The position numbers were made by a program, and so were the translations under genes. 64,000 nucleotides of DNA from Streptomyces umbrinus. GTDB taxonomy: Bacteria; Actinomycetota; Actinomycetes; Streptomycetales; Streptomycetaceae. How positions within the stretch are numbered: the stretch's first letter is position 1; each line of letters opens with the position of its first letter. The stretch lies in assembly GCF_030817415.1 (NCBI RefSeq), contig NZ_JAUSZI010000002.1, forward strand, positions 5,952,001 through 6,016,000. Direction: 5' to 3'. The notes below the pieces were generated by a model. That model did not search any database. It was not told where the DNA came from and saw nothing but the letters and a program-made list of their open reading frames with translations. Shown here piece after piece: positions 9,798 to 17,943 of this stretch.

Positions 9798-9821
9798 GGT
9801 GTGTTTCACGTGAAACACACC
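9798..9821. promoter_or_regulatory. parS: parS site within a 24-bp perfect palindrome
   Basis: Core GTTTCACGTGAAAC is at 9803-9816. Symmetry extends to GGTGT and ACACC on the flanks, making 24 bp. It lies between cydB and cydDC. Confidence 0.9.
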
Positions 9822-9831
9822 CTCTTCTCAT

Positions 9832-9859
9832 TGGGCCTGTTTCACGTGAAACAGGCCCA
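9832..9859. promoter_or_regulatory. parS: parS site within a 28-bp perfect palindrome
   Basis: Core GTTTCACGTGAAAC is at 9839-9852. The symmetry extends through TGGGCCT and AGGCCCA on the flanks. It lies just after the cydB stop codon and could also form a terminator-like hairpin in the transcript. Confidence 0.9.
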
Positions 9860-9873
9860 TGGATTCATCGGTG

Positions 9874-10878
9874 CTAGTGCGCGGCCTCGGCGATGTGCTG
9901 CGTACCGATCCGCTTGCGGAACACCCAGTACGTCCAGCCCTGGTAGAGCATCACCACCGGCGTCGCGATGACCGCACACCAGGTCATGATCTTCAGCGTG
10001 TACGGGCTCGACGAGGCGTTGGTGACCGTCAGGCTCCACTCGTCATTGAGCGAGGACGGCATGACGTTCGGGAAGAGCGACAGGAAGAGCATCGCCACGG
10101 CGGCGACGATGGTGAGGCCCGACAGCGCGAACGCCCAGCCCTCGCGCCCCATCTGGTTCGCCCCGATCGCCGCGACCAGGGCGACGACGGCCACAACCAG
10201 CGCGACCAGGCTCTTGCCGTCACCGTTGTCGGCCTGGGTCCAGAGCAGGAAGGCCAGCGCCAGCACGGCCGTCACCAGGCCGAGCCCGAGCGCCAGCTTC
10301 CTGGCCCGCTCGCGAATGTCACCCAGGGTCTTGAGCGCCGCGAACACCGCCCCGTGGAAGGTGAACAGCGACAGCGTCACGAGGCCGCCCAGGATGGCGT
10401 ACGGGTTGAGCAGGTCCCAGAGGTTGCCCACGTACTCGAAGTCCTGGTCGATCTTCACACCCCGGACGATGTTGCCGAAGGCCACGCCCCACAGGAACGC
10501 CGGGAGCAGCGAGGTCCAGAAGATCGCGTTCTCCCAGTTCCGCTGCCACTGCTCCTCGGGCCGCTTCGCCCGGTACTCGAAGGCGACGCCACGCACGATC
10601 AGGCAGACCAGGATGAGCAGCAGCGGCAGGTAGAAGCCGGAGAAGAGTGTGGCGTACCACTCGGGGAAGGCGGCGAAGGTCGCGCCGCCCGCCGAGAGCA
10701 GCCACACCTCGTTGCCGTCCCAGACGGGCCCGATGGTGTTGATCAGCACCCGCTTCTCGGTCCGGTTCCGGGCGAGCAGCTTGGTGAGGACGCCGATCCC
10801 GAAGTCGAAGCCCTCCAGGAAGAAGTAGCCGGTCCACAGGACGGCGATGAGGACGAACCAGACGTCGTGAAGTTCCAT
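9874..10878 (-). CDS. cydB: Cytochrome bd ubiquinol/menaquinol oxidase subunit II
   Basis: CydB is the second membrane subunit of the high-affinity bd oxidase. The 334-residue protein opens with the diagnostic VWFVLIAVLWTGYFFLEGFD and GFDFGIG motif and has about eight or nine hydrophobic helices. WDGNEVWLLSAGGATFAAFP near residue 60 is also typical. The ATG at 10878 has GGGAG about 11 bases upstream. It starts 20 bases after the cydA stop, so the two are co-transcribed. The gap to cydDC holds three parS sites. Confidence 0.95.
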   Translation of the reverse strand: MELHDVWFVLIAVLWTGYFFLEGFDFGIGVLTKLLARNRTEKRVLINTIGPVWDGNEVWLLSAGGATFAAFPEWYATLFSGFYLPLLLILVCLIVRGVAFEYRAKRPEEQWQRNWENAIFWTSLLPAFLWGVAFGNIVRGVKIDQDFEYVGNLWDLLNPYAILGGLVTLSLFTFHGAVFAALKTLGDIRERARKLALGLGLVTAVLALAFLLWTQADNGDGKSLVALVVAVVALVAAIGANQMGREGWAFALSGLTIVAAVAMLFLSLFPNVMPSSLNDEWSLTVTNASSSPYTLKIMTWCAVIATPVVMLYQGWTYWVFRKRIGTQHIAEAAH

Positions 10879-10898
10879 GACTCAGCAGCTCCCTGGGC

Positions 10899-12407
10899 CT
10901 AGTACGAGAAGGCCATCGGCTTGTCGGCGTCCCGGGGGTCGCCGCCGATCTTCGTGGGTGGATTGAGGTCGGCCTCCGTGAGCTCGGGCGGACCGGCCTT
11001 GACGTACTTCACGAGCAGCTTGACCTCGATGACGGCGAGGATCGCGTAGAGCGTGGTGAAGACGATCATCGAGGTGAGGATCTCGCCCTGCGAAACGCCG
11101 GGGGAGACCGCGTCGCGGGTCTGGAGCACGCCGTAGACGACCCACGGCTGACGGCCCATCTCTGTGAAGATCCAGCCCCAGGAGTTGGCGATCAGCGGGA
11201 ATCCCAGGGTCAGGATCGCGATGCGCCAGTACCACTTGGTGAGCGTCGGGCCGAGAGCCTTGTTCTTGAAGAGCACCACATGCGGCACTTCGTCGTCGCC
11301 GACCCGCAGATGCCGCCCCAGCATGAACTTCTTCCTGGTCAGCCAGAGTCCGACCAGACCGATGGCGAAGGACGTCATGCCGAAGCCGATCATCCAGCGG
11401 AACCCCCAGTAGGCGACAGGGATGTTGGGCCGGTAGTCGCCGGGCCCGAACCGCTCCTGCTCGGACTTGTTGACGTCGTTGATGCCGGGGACGTACGAGG
11501 TGAAGTCGTCCTTGGCCAGGAAGGACAGCAGTCCCGGGATCTCTATGGCGACCTTGTTGTGGCCGGCCTCGACGTCCCCGTAGGCGAAGACGGAGAAGGG
11601 AGCGGGGGCCTCGCCGTCCCACAGCGCCTCGGCCGCGGCCATCTTCATCGGCTGCTGCTCGTACATGATCTTGCCGAGGGTGTCACCGCTGAGCGCGGTG
11701 AGCATGCCGCCGGCGACGACAGTGACCAGGCCGAGGCGCAGCGAGGTCTTCATCACGGGGATGTGCTTCTTGCGGACCAGGTGGAAGGCGGCGATGCCGA
11801 CCATGAAGGCGCCGCCCGTGAGGAAGGCCGCGGAGAGGGTGTGGAAGGCCTGGGCGAGCGCGGTGTTCTGGGTCAGGACCAGCCAGAAGTCGGTGAGTTC
11901 GGCACGGCCCTTCTGCTCGTTGATCCGGTAGCCGACGGGGTGCTGCATCCACGAGTTGGCCGCGAGGATGAAGTACGCCGACAGGATCGTGCCGATCGAG
12001 ACCATCCAGATGCAGGCGAGGTGGATCTTCTTGGGCAGCTTGTCCCAGCCGAAGATCCACAGGCCGATGAAGGTGGACTCGAAGAAGAAGGCGATCAGCG
12101 CCTCGAAGGCGAGGGGGGCGCCGAAGACGTCACCGACGAAGCGCGAGTAGTCGGACCAGTTCATACCGAACTGGAACTCCTGCACGATGCCCGTGACGAC
12201 GCCCATCGCGATGTTGATCAGGAAGAGCTTGCCCCAGAACTTGGTGGCCTTGAGGTACTTCTCGTTCTCCGTCCGCACCCAGGCGGTCTGCAGGCCGGCG
12301 GTGAGCGCGGCGAGCGAGATCGTGAGCGGCACGAAGAGGAAGTGGTAGACGGTGGTGATGCCGAACTGCCATCGCGCCAGCGTCTCCGGCGCCAAAGCCA
12401 TTTCCAC
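10899..12407 (-). CDS. cydA: Cytochrome bd oxidase subunit I
   Basis: CydA carries the haems of the bd oxidase, which oxidises quinol and reduces O2 to water at low oxygen. The 502-residue protein shows RWQFGITTVYHFLFVPLTIS at the N-terminus with a haem-ligand His. The diagnostic GWIFTEMGRQPW segment lies near residue 390. A short quinol-binding loop region is consistent with the actinobacterial form. The GTG start at 12407 has AAGGAG with 8-base spacing; the ATG two codons later is too far from it. It is the first gene of cydA-cydB-cydDC, and a Rex operator lies about 90 bp upstream. Confidence 0.96.
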   Translation of the reverse strand: MEMALAPETLARWQFGITTVYHFLFVPLTISLAALTAGLQTAWVRTENEKYLKATKFWGKLFLINIAMGVVTGIVQEFQFGMNWSDYSRFVGDVFGAPLAFEALIAFFFESTFIGLWIFGWDKLPKKIHLACIWMVSIGTILSAYFILAANSWMQHPVGYRINEQKGRAELTDFWLVLTQNTALAQAFHTLSAAFLTGGAFMVGIAAFHLVRKKHIPVMKTSLRLGLVTVVAGGMLTALSGDTLGKIMYEQQPMKMAAAEALWDGEAPAPFSVFAYGDVEAGHNKVAIEIPGLLSFLAKDDFTSYVPGINDVNKSEQERFGPGDYRPNIPVAYWGFRWMIGFGMTSFAIGLVGLWLTRKKFMLGRHLRVGDDEVPHVVLFKNKALGPTLTKWYWRIAILTLGFPLIANSWGWIFTEMGRQPWVVYGVLQTRDAVSPGVSQGEILTSMIVFTTLYAILAVIEVKLLVKYVKAGPPELTEADLNPPTKIGGDPRDADKPMAFSY

Positions 12408-12491
12408 GTCGTCATCTCCTTACATCGCCGAGGTATCGGCGTCAGTTCGTCCCGCTTGTCGCAGACATCACGGGATCAACTGGGACACGCT

Positions 12492-12507
12492 TGTGAACGC
12501 GTTCACA
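12492..12507. promoter_or_regulatory. Rex operator upstream of cydA
   Basis: TGTGAACGCGTTCACA is a perfect 16-bp palindrome. It fits the Streptomyces Rex operator consensus TGTGAACNNNTTCACA exactly. Rex is a redox-sensing repressor released by high NADH/NAD+, and cydABCD is an established Rex target in S. coelicolor. Its position about 85-100 bp upstream of the cydA start fits a promoter-overlapping operator. Confidence 0.9.
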
Positions 12508-12552
12508 TTCACAAGCAATTATGACGCATGGCAGTTCGAGGGTTGACACGAG

Positions 12553-12591
12553 GGGGGTGCCGGATCGGTCACACCGGCCGACGGCACCCCC
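12553..12591. terminator. Hairpin downstream of the aminotransferase gene
   Basis: GGGGGTGCCG (12553-12562) pairs with CGGCACCCCC (12582-12591). It lies beyond the hisC-like stop codon and before the cydA promoter region, so it could insulate the two. No U-tract. Confidence 0.5.
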
Positions 12592-12650
12592 ACCAACGAG
12601 CTCCGGCACCGGCCGGCCCCCCAACTCAGCTCCGGCACCCCACCAACCGG

Positions 12651-13733
12651 CTAGAGCTCCTTGCGGAACGCCTCGGTCGTCTTGAGGAAGATGTCGTTCG
12701 CCTCGGTCTCGCCCACCGTGACCCGGACCCCTTCGCCGGCGAACGGCCGCACGACGACCCCGGCCTGCTCGCAGGCCGACGCGAAGTCGAGCGTGCGCTC
12801 ACCGAGCCGCAGCCACACGAAGTTCGCCTGGGTCTCCGGCACCGTCCAGCCCTGCCCGCGCAGCATCTCGACCACACGCGCGCGCTCGGACACCAGCGAA
12901 CCCACCCGGCCGAGCAGCTCGTCCTCGGCCCGCAGCGAGGCGACCGCCGCGTCCTGCGCGAGCTGGCTCACACCGAAGGGCACGGCCGTCTTGCGCAGCG
13001 CCGCCGCCACCGGCTCATGGGCGATCGCGAAGCCGACCCGCAGCCCGGCCAGCCCGTACGCCTTGGAGAACGTGCGCAGCACGCACACGTTCGGGCGCTC
13101 GCGGTAGAGCTCGACGCCGTCCGGCACCTCGGGATCGCGGATGAACTCCCGGTACGCCTCGTCGAGGACCACCAGGACATCGCTCGGCACCCGGTCGAGG
13201 AACCGTTCCAGCTCGGCCCGGCGCACCACCGTGCCCGTGGGGTTGTTGGGGTTGCAGACGAAAATCAGCCGCGTCCGCTCGGTGATCGCGTCCGCCATCG
13301 CGTCGAGGTCGTGCACGTCCCCGGGCGTCAGCGGCACCTTCACCGACGTCGCCCCGCTGATCTGGGTGATGATCGGGTACGCCTCGAAGGACCGCCAGGC
13401 GTAGATCACCTCGTCGCCAGGACCCGAGGTCGCCTGCAGCAGCTGTTGGGCGACACCGACCGAACCGGTGCCCGTGGCCAGATGCGTGAGCGGCACACCG
13501 AAGCGGTCGGACAGCTCGTTCATCAGCCCCGTGCACGCCATGTCGGGGTAGCGGTTGAAGGCACCGGCCGCCGAGGCCACGCTCTCCAGAACGCCCGGCA
13601 GCGGCGGGTAGGGGTTCTCGTTGGAGGACAGCTTGTACGCCACCGGGCCGTCGGCGGCCGCGGCAGCCTTCCCCGGCTTGTAGGTGGGGATACCCTCCAG
13701 CTCGGCACGCAGCTTCGGGCTCGTCTCGCTCAC
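12651..13733 (-). CDS. hisC: Histidinol-phosphate / aromatic aminotransferase
   Basis: This is a 360-residue class-II-fold PLP aminotransferase. The PLP lysine is K224 in [15 protein letters not shown]. The cofactor Asp-Tyr is in [10 protein letters not shown] (D191), and NPNNPTG is at 161-167. The N-terminus [16 protein letters not shown] matches both actinobacterial HisC and the Pat (aromatic/phenylalanine aminotransferase) group. The gene is not in a his operon, so a Pat-type role is a real alternative. The GTG at 13733 has GAGGAG a few bases upstream; longer readings lack support. It is divergent from the LacI regulator gene. Confidence 0.87.
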   Translation of the reverse strand: MSETSPKLRAELEGIPTYKPGKAAAAADGPVAYKLSSNENPYPPLPGVLESVASAAGAFNRYPDMACTGLMNELSDRFGVPLTHLATGTGSVGVAQQLLQATSGPGDEVIYAWRSFEAYPIITQISGATSVKVPLTPGDVHDLDAMADAITERTRLIFVCNPNNPTGTVVRRAELERFLDRVPSDVLVVLDEAYREFIRDPEVPDGVELYRERPNVCVLRTFSKAYGLAGLRVGFAIAHEPVAAALRKTAVPFGVSQLAQDAAVASLRAEDELLGRVGSLVSERARVVEMLRGQGWTVPETQANFVWLRLGERTLDFASACEQAGVVVRPFAGEGVRVTVGETEANDIFLKTTEAFRKEL

Positions 13734-14166
13734 CGCACTCCTCCTCGTGACCGTCTCCGGCTCATGACCACCACCGGCTACCAATACTCCTCACCTTAAG
13801 AGGATTCGGCTCCGCTGCGTATGGCCCGGGCCCCACCGCCTCGGCGGCCCGCGGCAGTCGCGTACACACTCCCGGGCATCACCGCCCGAAGGCGTACGAA
13901 AGAGGGGGGCGCGTCACCCACCGGAGCACGCGCCGGTGGCTCGCGCCGTGGCGCGCATCCCTCGTGAAGGTGAGTTGAGACCTCTTCGAAACATGGCCCA
14001 TTTGGCAGGCCCATGCGCGCCGACAAGTGACGTCCTGCCATTGAATCGGTCAACTCCCTTCCCTTCCAAGGGACTTGTCTGCTGATGACCATGCAGAAAC
14101 GTGCCTGTCAACGCGTGCATATGCGTCCGCACTACCCCACCTCATGAGCCCTACTATCGGCTCGCC
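13734..14166. other. Divergent promoter region between hisC and lacI-type gene
   Basis: About 430 bp without a convincing gene. It holds several short inverted repeats, including CCCTTCCCTTCCAAGGG near 14055. A TACTAT hexamer, 9 bases before the LacI ATG, could be a -10 box for a leaderless transcript. An 18-codon reading frame at 14091-14147 lacks a ribosome binding site. Confidence 0.4.
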
Positions 14167-15279
14167 ATGACAGCAGCAGGGAAGCACCAGGTGAGCCGGT
14201 CGGATACCTCCCGCCGAGGAAGCCGGCCGGGCCGGGCGGGCATCAGAGACGTGGCCGCGGCCGCGGGAGTGTCCATCACGACCGTGTCCGACGCGCTCAA
14301 CGGCAAGGGGCGGCTCCCGGACGCCACCCGACGCCATGTCCGCGAGGTCGCCGACCGGCTGGGCTATCGCCCCTCCGCCGCGGCCCGAACCCTCCGTACC
14401 GGCAAGTCCGGCCTCATCGGCCTGACTGTGACGACCTACGGGGATGAACCTTTCACCTTCACGGAGTTCGCGTACTTCGCGGAGATGGCCAGAGCCGCCA
14501 CCTCGGCCGCGCTCGCCCGGGGCTACGCCCTGGTCATCCTCCCCGCGACCTCGCGCCACGACGTGTGGTCGAACGTGGCCCTGGACGGGACGGTCGTCAT
14601 CGACCCCTCCGACCAGGACCCGGTCGTCAGCGAACTGGTCCGCCAGGGCTTACCGGTGGTCTCCGACGGCCGCCCGGCCGGCTCGCTGCCGGTGACCGCC
14701 TGGGTGGACAACGACCACGAGGCCGCGGTCCTGGGCATCCTCGACCACCTGGCCGACGCCGGCGCCCGCCGGATCGGCCTCCTCACGGGGACGACCACGG
14801 ACACGTACACACACCTGTCCACGACCGCGTACCTGCGTTGGTGCGAGCGTGTGGGACAGGATCCGGTGTACGAGGCCTATCCCGCGCACGATCCGTGCGC
14901 GGGGGCCGTCGCCGCCGACCGGCTCCTCGCCCGGCCCGACCGGCCGGACGCCGTCTACGGGCTGTTCGACCCGAACGGCACCGACCTCCTCGCGGCGGCC
15001 CGCCGCTACGGACTGCGCGTACCGGAGGACCTGCTGCTCGTGTGCTGCAGCGAGTCCACCGTGTACGCCAACACCGAGCCGCCCGTCACGACACTCTCGC
15101 TCAAACCGCGTCGAATCGGCACGGCCGTGGTCCAGCTCCTCATCGACGCGATCGAGGGGGTCGAATCGGACCAACCGGTCGAGCAGGTGATACCGACCGA
15201 GCTGATCGTGCGGACGTCCTCCCAGCGACGGCCTCCCCGGACGACCGTCAGCCCGCCCCGATCACCGGAGGAGGGATGA
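14167..15279 (+). CDS. LacI-family transcriptional regulator with a TTA codon
   Basis: The protein (370 residues) has an N-terminal LacI helix-turn-helix: IRDVAAAAGVSITTVSDALN, with LPDATRRHVREVADRLGYRPSAAAR as hinge region cut into shorter motifs VADRLGYRPSAAAR. The rest is a periplasmic-binding-protein-like effector domain (GLIGLTVTTYGDEPF onward). Effector unknown. Codon 14650-14652 is TTA (Leu), rare in Streptomyces and read by the developmentally controlled bldA tRNA, so translation is probably growth-phase dependent. Start: the ATG at 14167 is poorly supported by a ribosome binding site; the GTG at 14191 has AGGGA nine bases upstream and may be the true start. It is divergent from the aminotransferase gene. 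Confidence 0.88.
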   Translation: MTAAGKHQVSRSDTSRRGSRPGRAGIRDVAAAAGVSITTVSDALNGKGRLPDATRRHVREVADRLGYRPSAAARTLRTGKSGLIGLTVTTYGDEPFTFTEFAYFAEMARAATSAALARGYALVILPATSRHDVWSNVALDGTVVIDPSDQDPVVSELVRQGLPVVSDGRPAGSLPVTAWVDNDHEAAVLGILDHLADAGARRIGLLTGTTTDTYTHLSTTAYLRWCERVGQDPVYEAYPAHDPCAGAVAADRLLARPDRPDAVYGLFDPNGTDLLAAARRYGLRVPEDLLLVCCSESTVYANTEPPVTTLSLKPRRIGTAVVQLLIDAIEGVESDQPVEQVIPTELIVRTSSQRRPPRTTVSPPRSPEEG

Positions 15280-15491
15280 CCTCCGGATGACCTACGGGTA
15301 AAACCGGCGCGGAAAGCCCCTCCCAATTCGGGAGAAAACCACGGTGAACTGGGGTTCTGCTCCGATTCACCACCCCTGGGTCATCACATGGCGCGATCCG
15401 CATTCCTATGATGGGCGGACGACACCGCGGGCCGCTGCGACCAGGCAGTCCGACGCGGTGCAGATGCGGCGCGATGGTGGTGGAGGGGTCG

Positions 15492-16694
15492 ATGACTCAG
15501 GGGGCCGGTCAGGGACCCGAGATGCGTACGCCGACGGTGCGCGACTTCCGCGTGCCGGCGTACGTCCACGAGGCCGGTCCGTACACACAGTCCCCCGGCC
15601 CGTACCCGCAGTCCGGCGAGGTGTACGACCAGGCCGCCGAGCCGTACGACCAGGCCCGGGACCAGCCCGCCGGTCCCTACGGCGGGGCCTCCGGCCAGTA
15701 CGAGCAGCCCGGCCCCTATGCGCAGCAGACGCCTCCGGGCGAGGGCGCCGGACCGGCCGGCGAGCCGCAGGGCTACACACCGACGCAGCGCGATCTGCCC
15801 GTCATCAACCGCGGTGACACCCTTCAGGTGCCGGTCGAGCCCGAGGCCGGACCGGTCGTCCAGCCCGCCGAGGGGCCGGGACCGCTGTACGTCGTCGGTG
15901 ACGTCCACGGCTATCTCGACGAGCTCGTCGCCGCGCTGCGCGAGAAGGGCCTCATCGACATCGACGGCAGCTGGGCGGCGGGGACCTCGCGGCTGTGGTT
16001 CCTCGGTGACTTCACGGACCGCGGGCCCGACGGCATCGGCGTCATCGATCTCGTGATGCGGCTGTCCGCGGAGGCGGCCGCGGCCGGGGGCTACTGCAAG
16101 GCGCTGATGGGCAACCACGAGCTGCTGCTGCTGGGCGCCAAGCGGTTCGGGGACACTCCCGTCAACTCCGGGGCGGGAACGGCCACCTTCCAGGCAGCAT
16201 GGCTGCTGAACGGCGGCCAGAAGACCGACATGGAGCGCCTCCAGGACCACCATCTGCAGTGGATGGCCCGCCTCGACGCCATGGAGATGGCGGACGGGCA
16301 CCTTCTGGTGCACTCCGACACCACCGCCTATCTCGACTACGGCGACTCCATCGAAGCGGTCAACGACACCGTCCGCGAAACGCTCACCCGCAATGACGCG
16401 GACGAGTGCTGGGACGTCTTCCGCAAGTTCACCAAGCGCTTCGCGTTCCGCGACGACGGTGGTGCGCAGGCGGTGCGTTCCCTGCTGGACATGTACGGCG
16501 GTTCACGCATCGTCCATGGTCACAGCCCCATTCCGTATCTCCTGGGAGAGGTCGGCTCGGAGGAGGGGGAGGATTCCCCGAACCCCGTCGTCGAAAAGCC
16601 GCATGTGTACGCGGACGGGCTCGCCATCGCGATGGACGGCGGAGTGACCATGGCCGGAAAGCTGTTGGTCCAGCAACTTCCCCTGGATAGCTGA
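15492..16694 (+). CDS. PPP-type metallophosphoesterase (Ser/Thr phosphatase-like)
   Basis: The 400-residue protein begins with a disordered Pro/Tyr/Gln-rich region of about 100 residues with repeats such as GPYTQSPGPYPQSG. A calcineurin-like phosphatase domain follows with all metal-binding motifs in order: VGDVHGYLDEL, LGDFTDRGPDG, MGNHELLLLG, and IVHGHSPIPY. This is the PPP family layout, also seen in ApaH-type hydrolases and bacterial phosphoprotein phosphatases. The ATG at 15492 has GGAGG five to ten bases upstream. The gene lies alone, followed by a membrane-protein gene on the same strand after about 180 bp. Substrate unknown. Confidence 0.85.
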   Translation: MTQGAGQGPEMRTPTVRDFRVPAYVHEAGPYTQSPGPYPQSGEVYDQAAEPYDQARDQPAGPYGGASGQYEQPGPYAQQTPPGEGAGPAGEPQGYTPTQRDLPVINRGDTLQVPVEPEAGPVVQPAEGPGPLYVVGDVHGYLDELVAALREKGLIDIDGSWAAGTSRLWFLGDFTDRGPDGIGVIDLVMRLSAEAAAAGGYCKALMGNHELLLLGAKRFGDTPVNSGAGTATFQAAWLLNGGQKTDMERLQDHHLQWMARLDAMEMADGHLLVHSDTTAYLDYGDSIEAVNDTVRETLTRNDADECWDVFRKFTKRFAFRDDGGAQAVRSLLDMYGGSRIVHGHSPIPYLLGEVGSEEGEDSPNPVVEKPHVYADGLAIAMDGGVTMAGKLLVQQLPLDS

Positions 16695-16877
16695 GCGTTC
16701 CTCGGGAAGGCGTCCCCCGACGGAGGACAAGCGCAACACAGGGGCAAATTCTGGAAACCCCCTGTCACCGTGTGCCGTCACCGCTCTACCATCGGCTTAT
16801 CCGTAGCAGGCTCCCCTCCGTTTCTGCCCGACGGCTCGTCAGCATGCCGAGCCCCAAGCCCTACGGAGCATCGGGGG

Positions 16878-17750
16878 ATGCACATGAACAGCGTTCCGCA
16901 GCACCTGCTGAGCGAGGACCGCCAAGAGTACGAGCGGATCCTCGATGAGGCGCTGCGCTCCGCCCCACACCGTCCGGAACTCGCCGCTGTCGGTCAGCGG
17001 CTCAACCCCGAACAACTGCGCACGATGGCGCTCAACGCCACCGCTCTCATCACGGCGGCGGCGGCGACCGAGTACCAGCACTATGTGAAGGTCCGCGAGG
17101 AACTGCGCCAGCCGGCGCCGTCCACCCCCCCGGTCCGCGAAGGATCCACCAGCACCACGGATCCGGCCACGGGCGCGGTCGGGCTCGCCACGACCATGGG
17201 TGAGGTCGCCGAGACCGCCGGGGCAGGTGCCGCGGCGGTCGTCGCCGTGCTCGCCCCCGTGCTCGCCGGCACCGCCGCGGCGATCTTCCTGCTCGTCGGC
17301 TACATCCTGAAGATGCTCGACCCCCAGCCGGGCATCGCCCAGACCCTCCTCACCACCGGGTGGGTCTTCGGAGCCATCACGGCCGTCACGATCCTGGTGG
17401 CCGCGGTCGGTCTCCTGCTCGCCGCCCTGCGCAACGGCGCCAGTTCACTCCAGGCCGACGCGCACGGCGAACGCAGCGAAGAGGTGAACCGGGCCAGGGA
17501 GGCCTGGCACGACGCCCTCCTGGAGCGCGGCATCATGCCGTTCCTCAGGGAGGCCCTCGCCGACCCGGGCACGGCCGCCCTCGGCCGTACGAAGCCGTCG
17601 GCGCCGATCAGCCGGATGCCTCAGCTCGGCTACAACCGGCCAGGCTTCAGCAGCCCGGACGGCGGCCCGACAGCGGGTCCCCGCCCCAGCTTCTCCAGCC
17701 CGGACTTCAGCAGCCCCGACTTCGGGGGGCCGGAGCACCAGCCGGAGTAG
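16878..17750 (+). CDS. Membrane protein of unknown function
   Basis: I do not recognise a named family. The 290-residue protein has a soluble N-terminal part (NSVPQHLLSEDRQEYERILD) rich in charged residues, then a TTDPATGAVG linker. Two or three hydrophobic helices follow at about 115-145 and 160-180 (AAAVVAVLAPVLAGTAAAIF and AITAVTILVAAVGLLLAALR). A helical charged segment and a C-terminal tail with SSPDFSSPDFGGP repeats complete it. The ATG at 16878 has GGAG nine bases upstream; the ATG two codons later is also possible. It follows the PPP phosphatase gene on the same strand, and a functional link is only a guess. Confidence 0.75.
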   Translation: MHMNSVPQHLLSEDRQEYERILDEALRSAPHRPELAAVGQRLNPEQLRTMALNATALITAAAATEYQHYVKVREELRQPAPSTPPVREGSTSTTDPATGAVGLATTMGEVAETAGAGAAAVVAVLAPVLAGTAAAIFLLVGYILKMLDPQPGIAQTLLTTGWVFGAITAVTILVAAVGLLLAALRNGASSLQADAHGERSEEVNRAREAWHDALLERGIMPFLREALADPGTAALGRTKPSAPISRMPQLGYNRPGFSSPDGGPTAGPRPSFSSPDFSSPDFGGPEHQPE

Positions 17751-17943
17751 CCCCGCCCTCGCCCGGGCCCAGCCCCGTGCGGGGTGGGCAACCGGGCGCG
17801 GCGAGGTGGAGTGGGGCCCGACCGGCCGCAGCGTCGCGGGCACTGCGCCCGCGACGGCCGCGTTCCGGCAGGCGCGGCCTCCGTGCCGTGCCCTCGTGGC
17901 ACGCCTTCATGCCATGCTTCCGTGCCGTGCCTGCATTCCGTTT

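Noticed and set aside
9561..9818. Frames that start MFHVK at many places
   Set aside because: They arise because the parS core encodes F-H-V-K. They are not evidence of genes except where the following sequence is homologous, as for the cydDC and DUF2269-like starts.
14091..14147. An 18-codon reading frame just upstream of the LacI regulator
   Set aside because: It has an ATG but no ribosome binding site and overlaps the likely promoter. Nothing supports it as a leader peptide.
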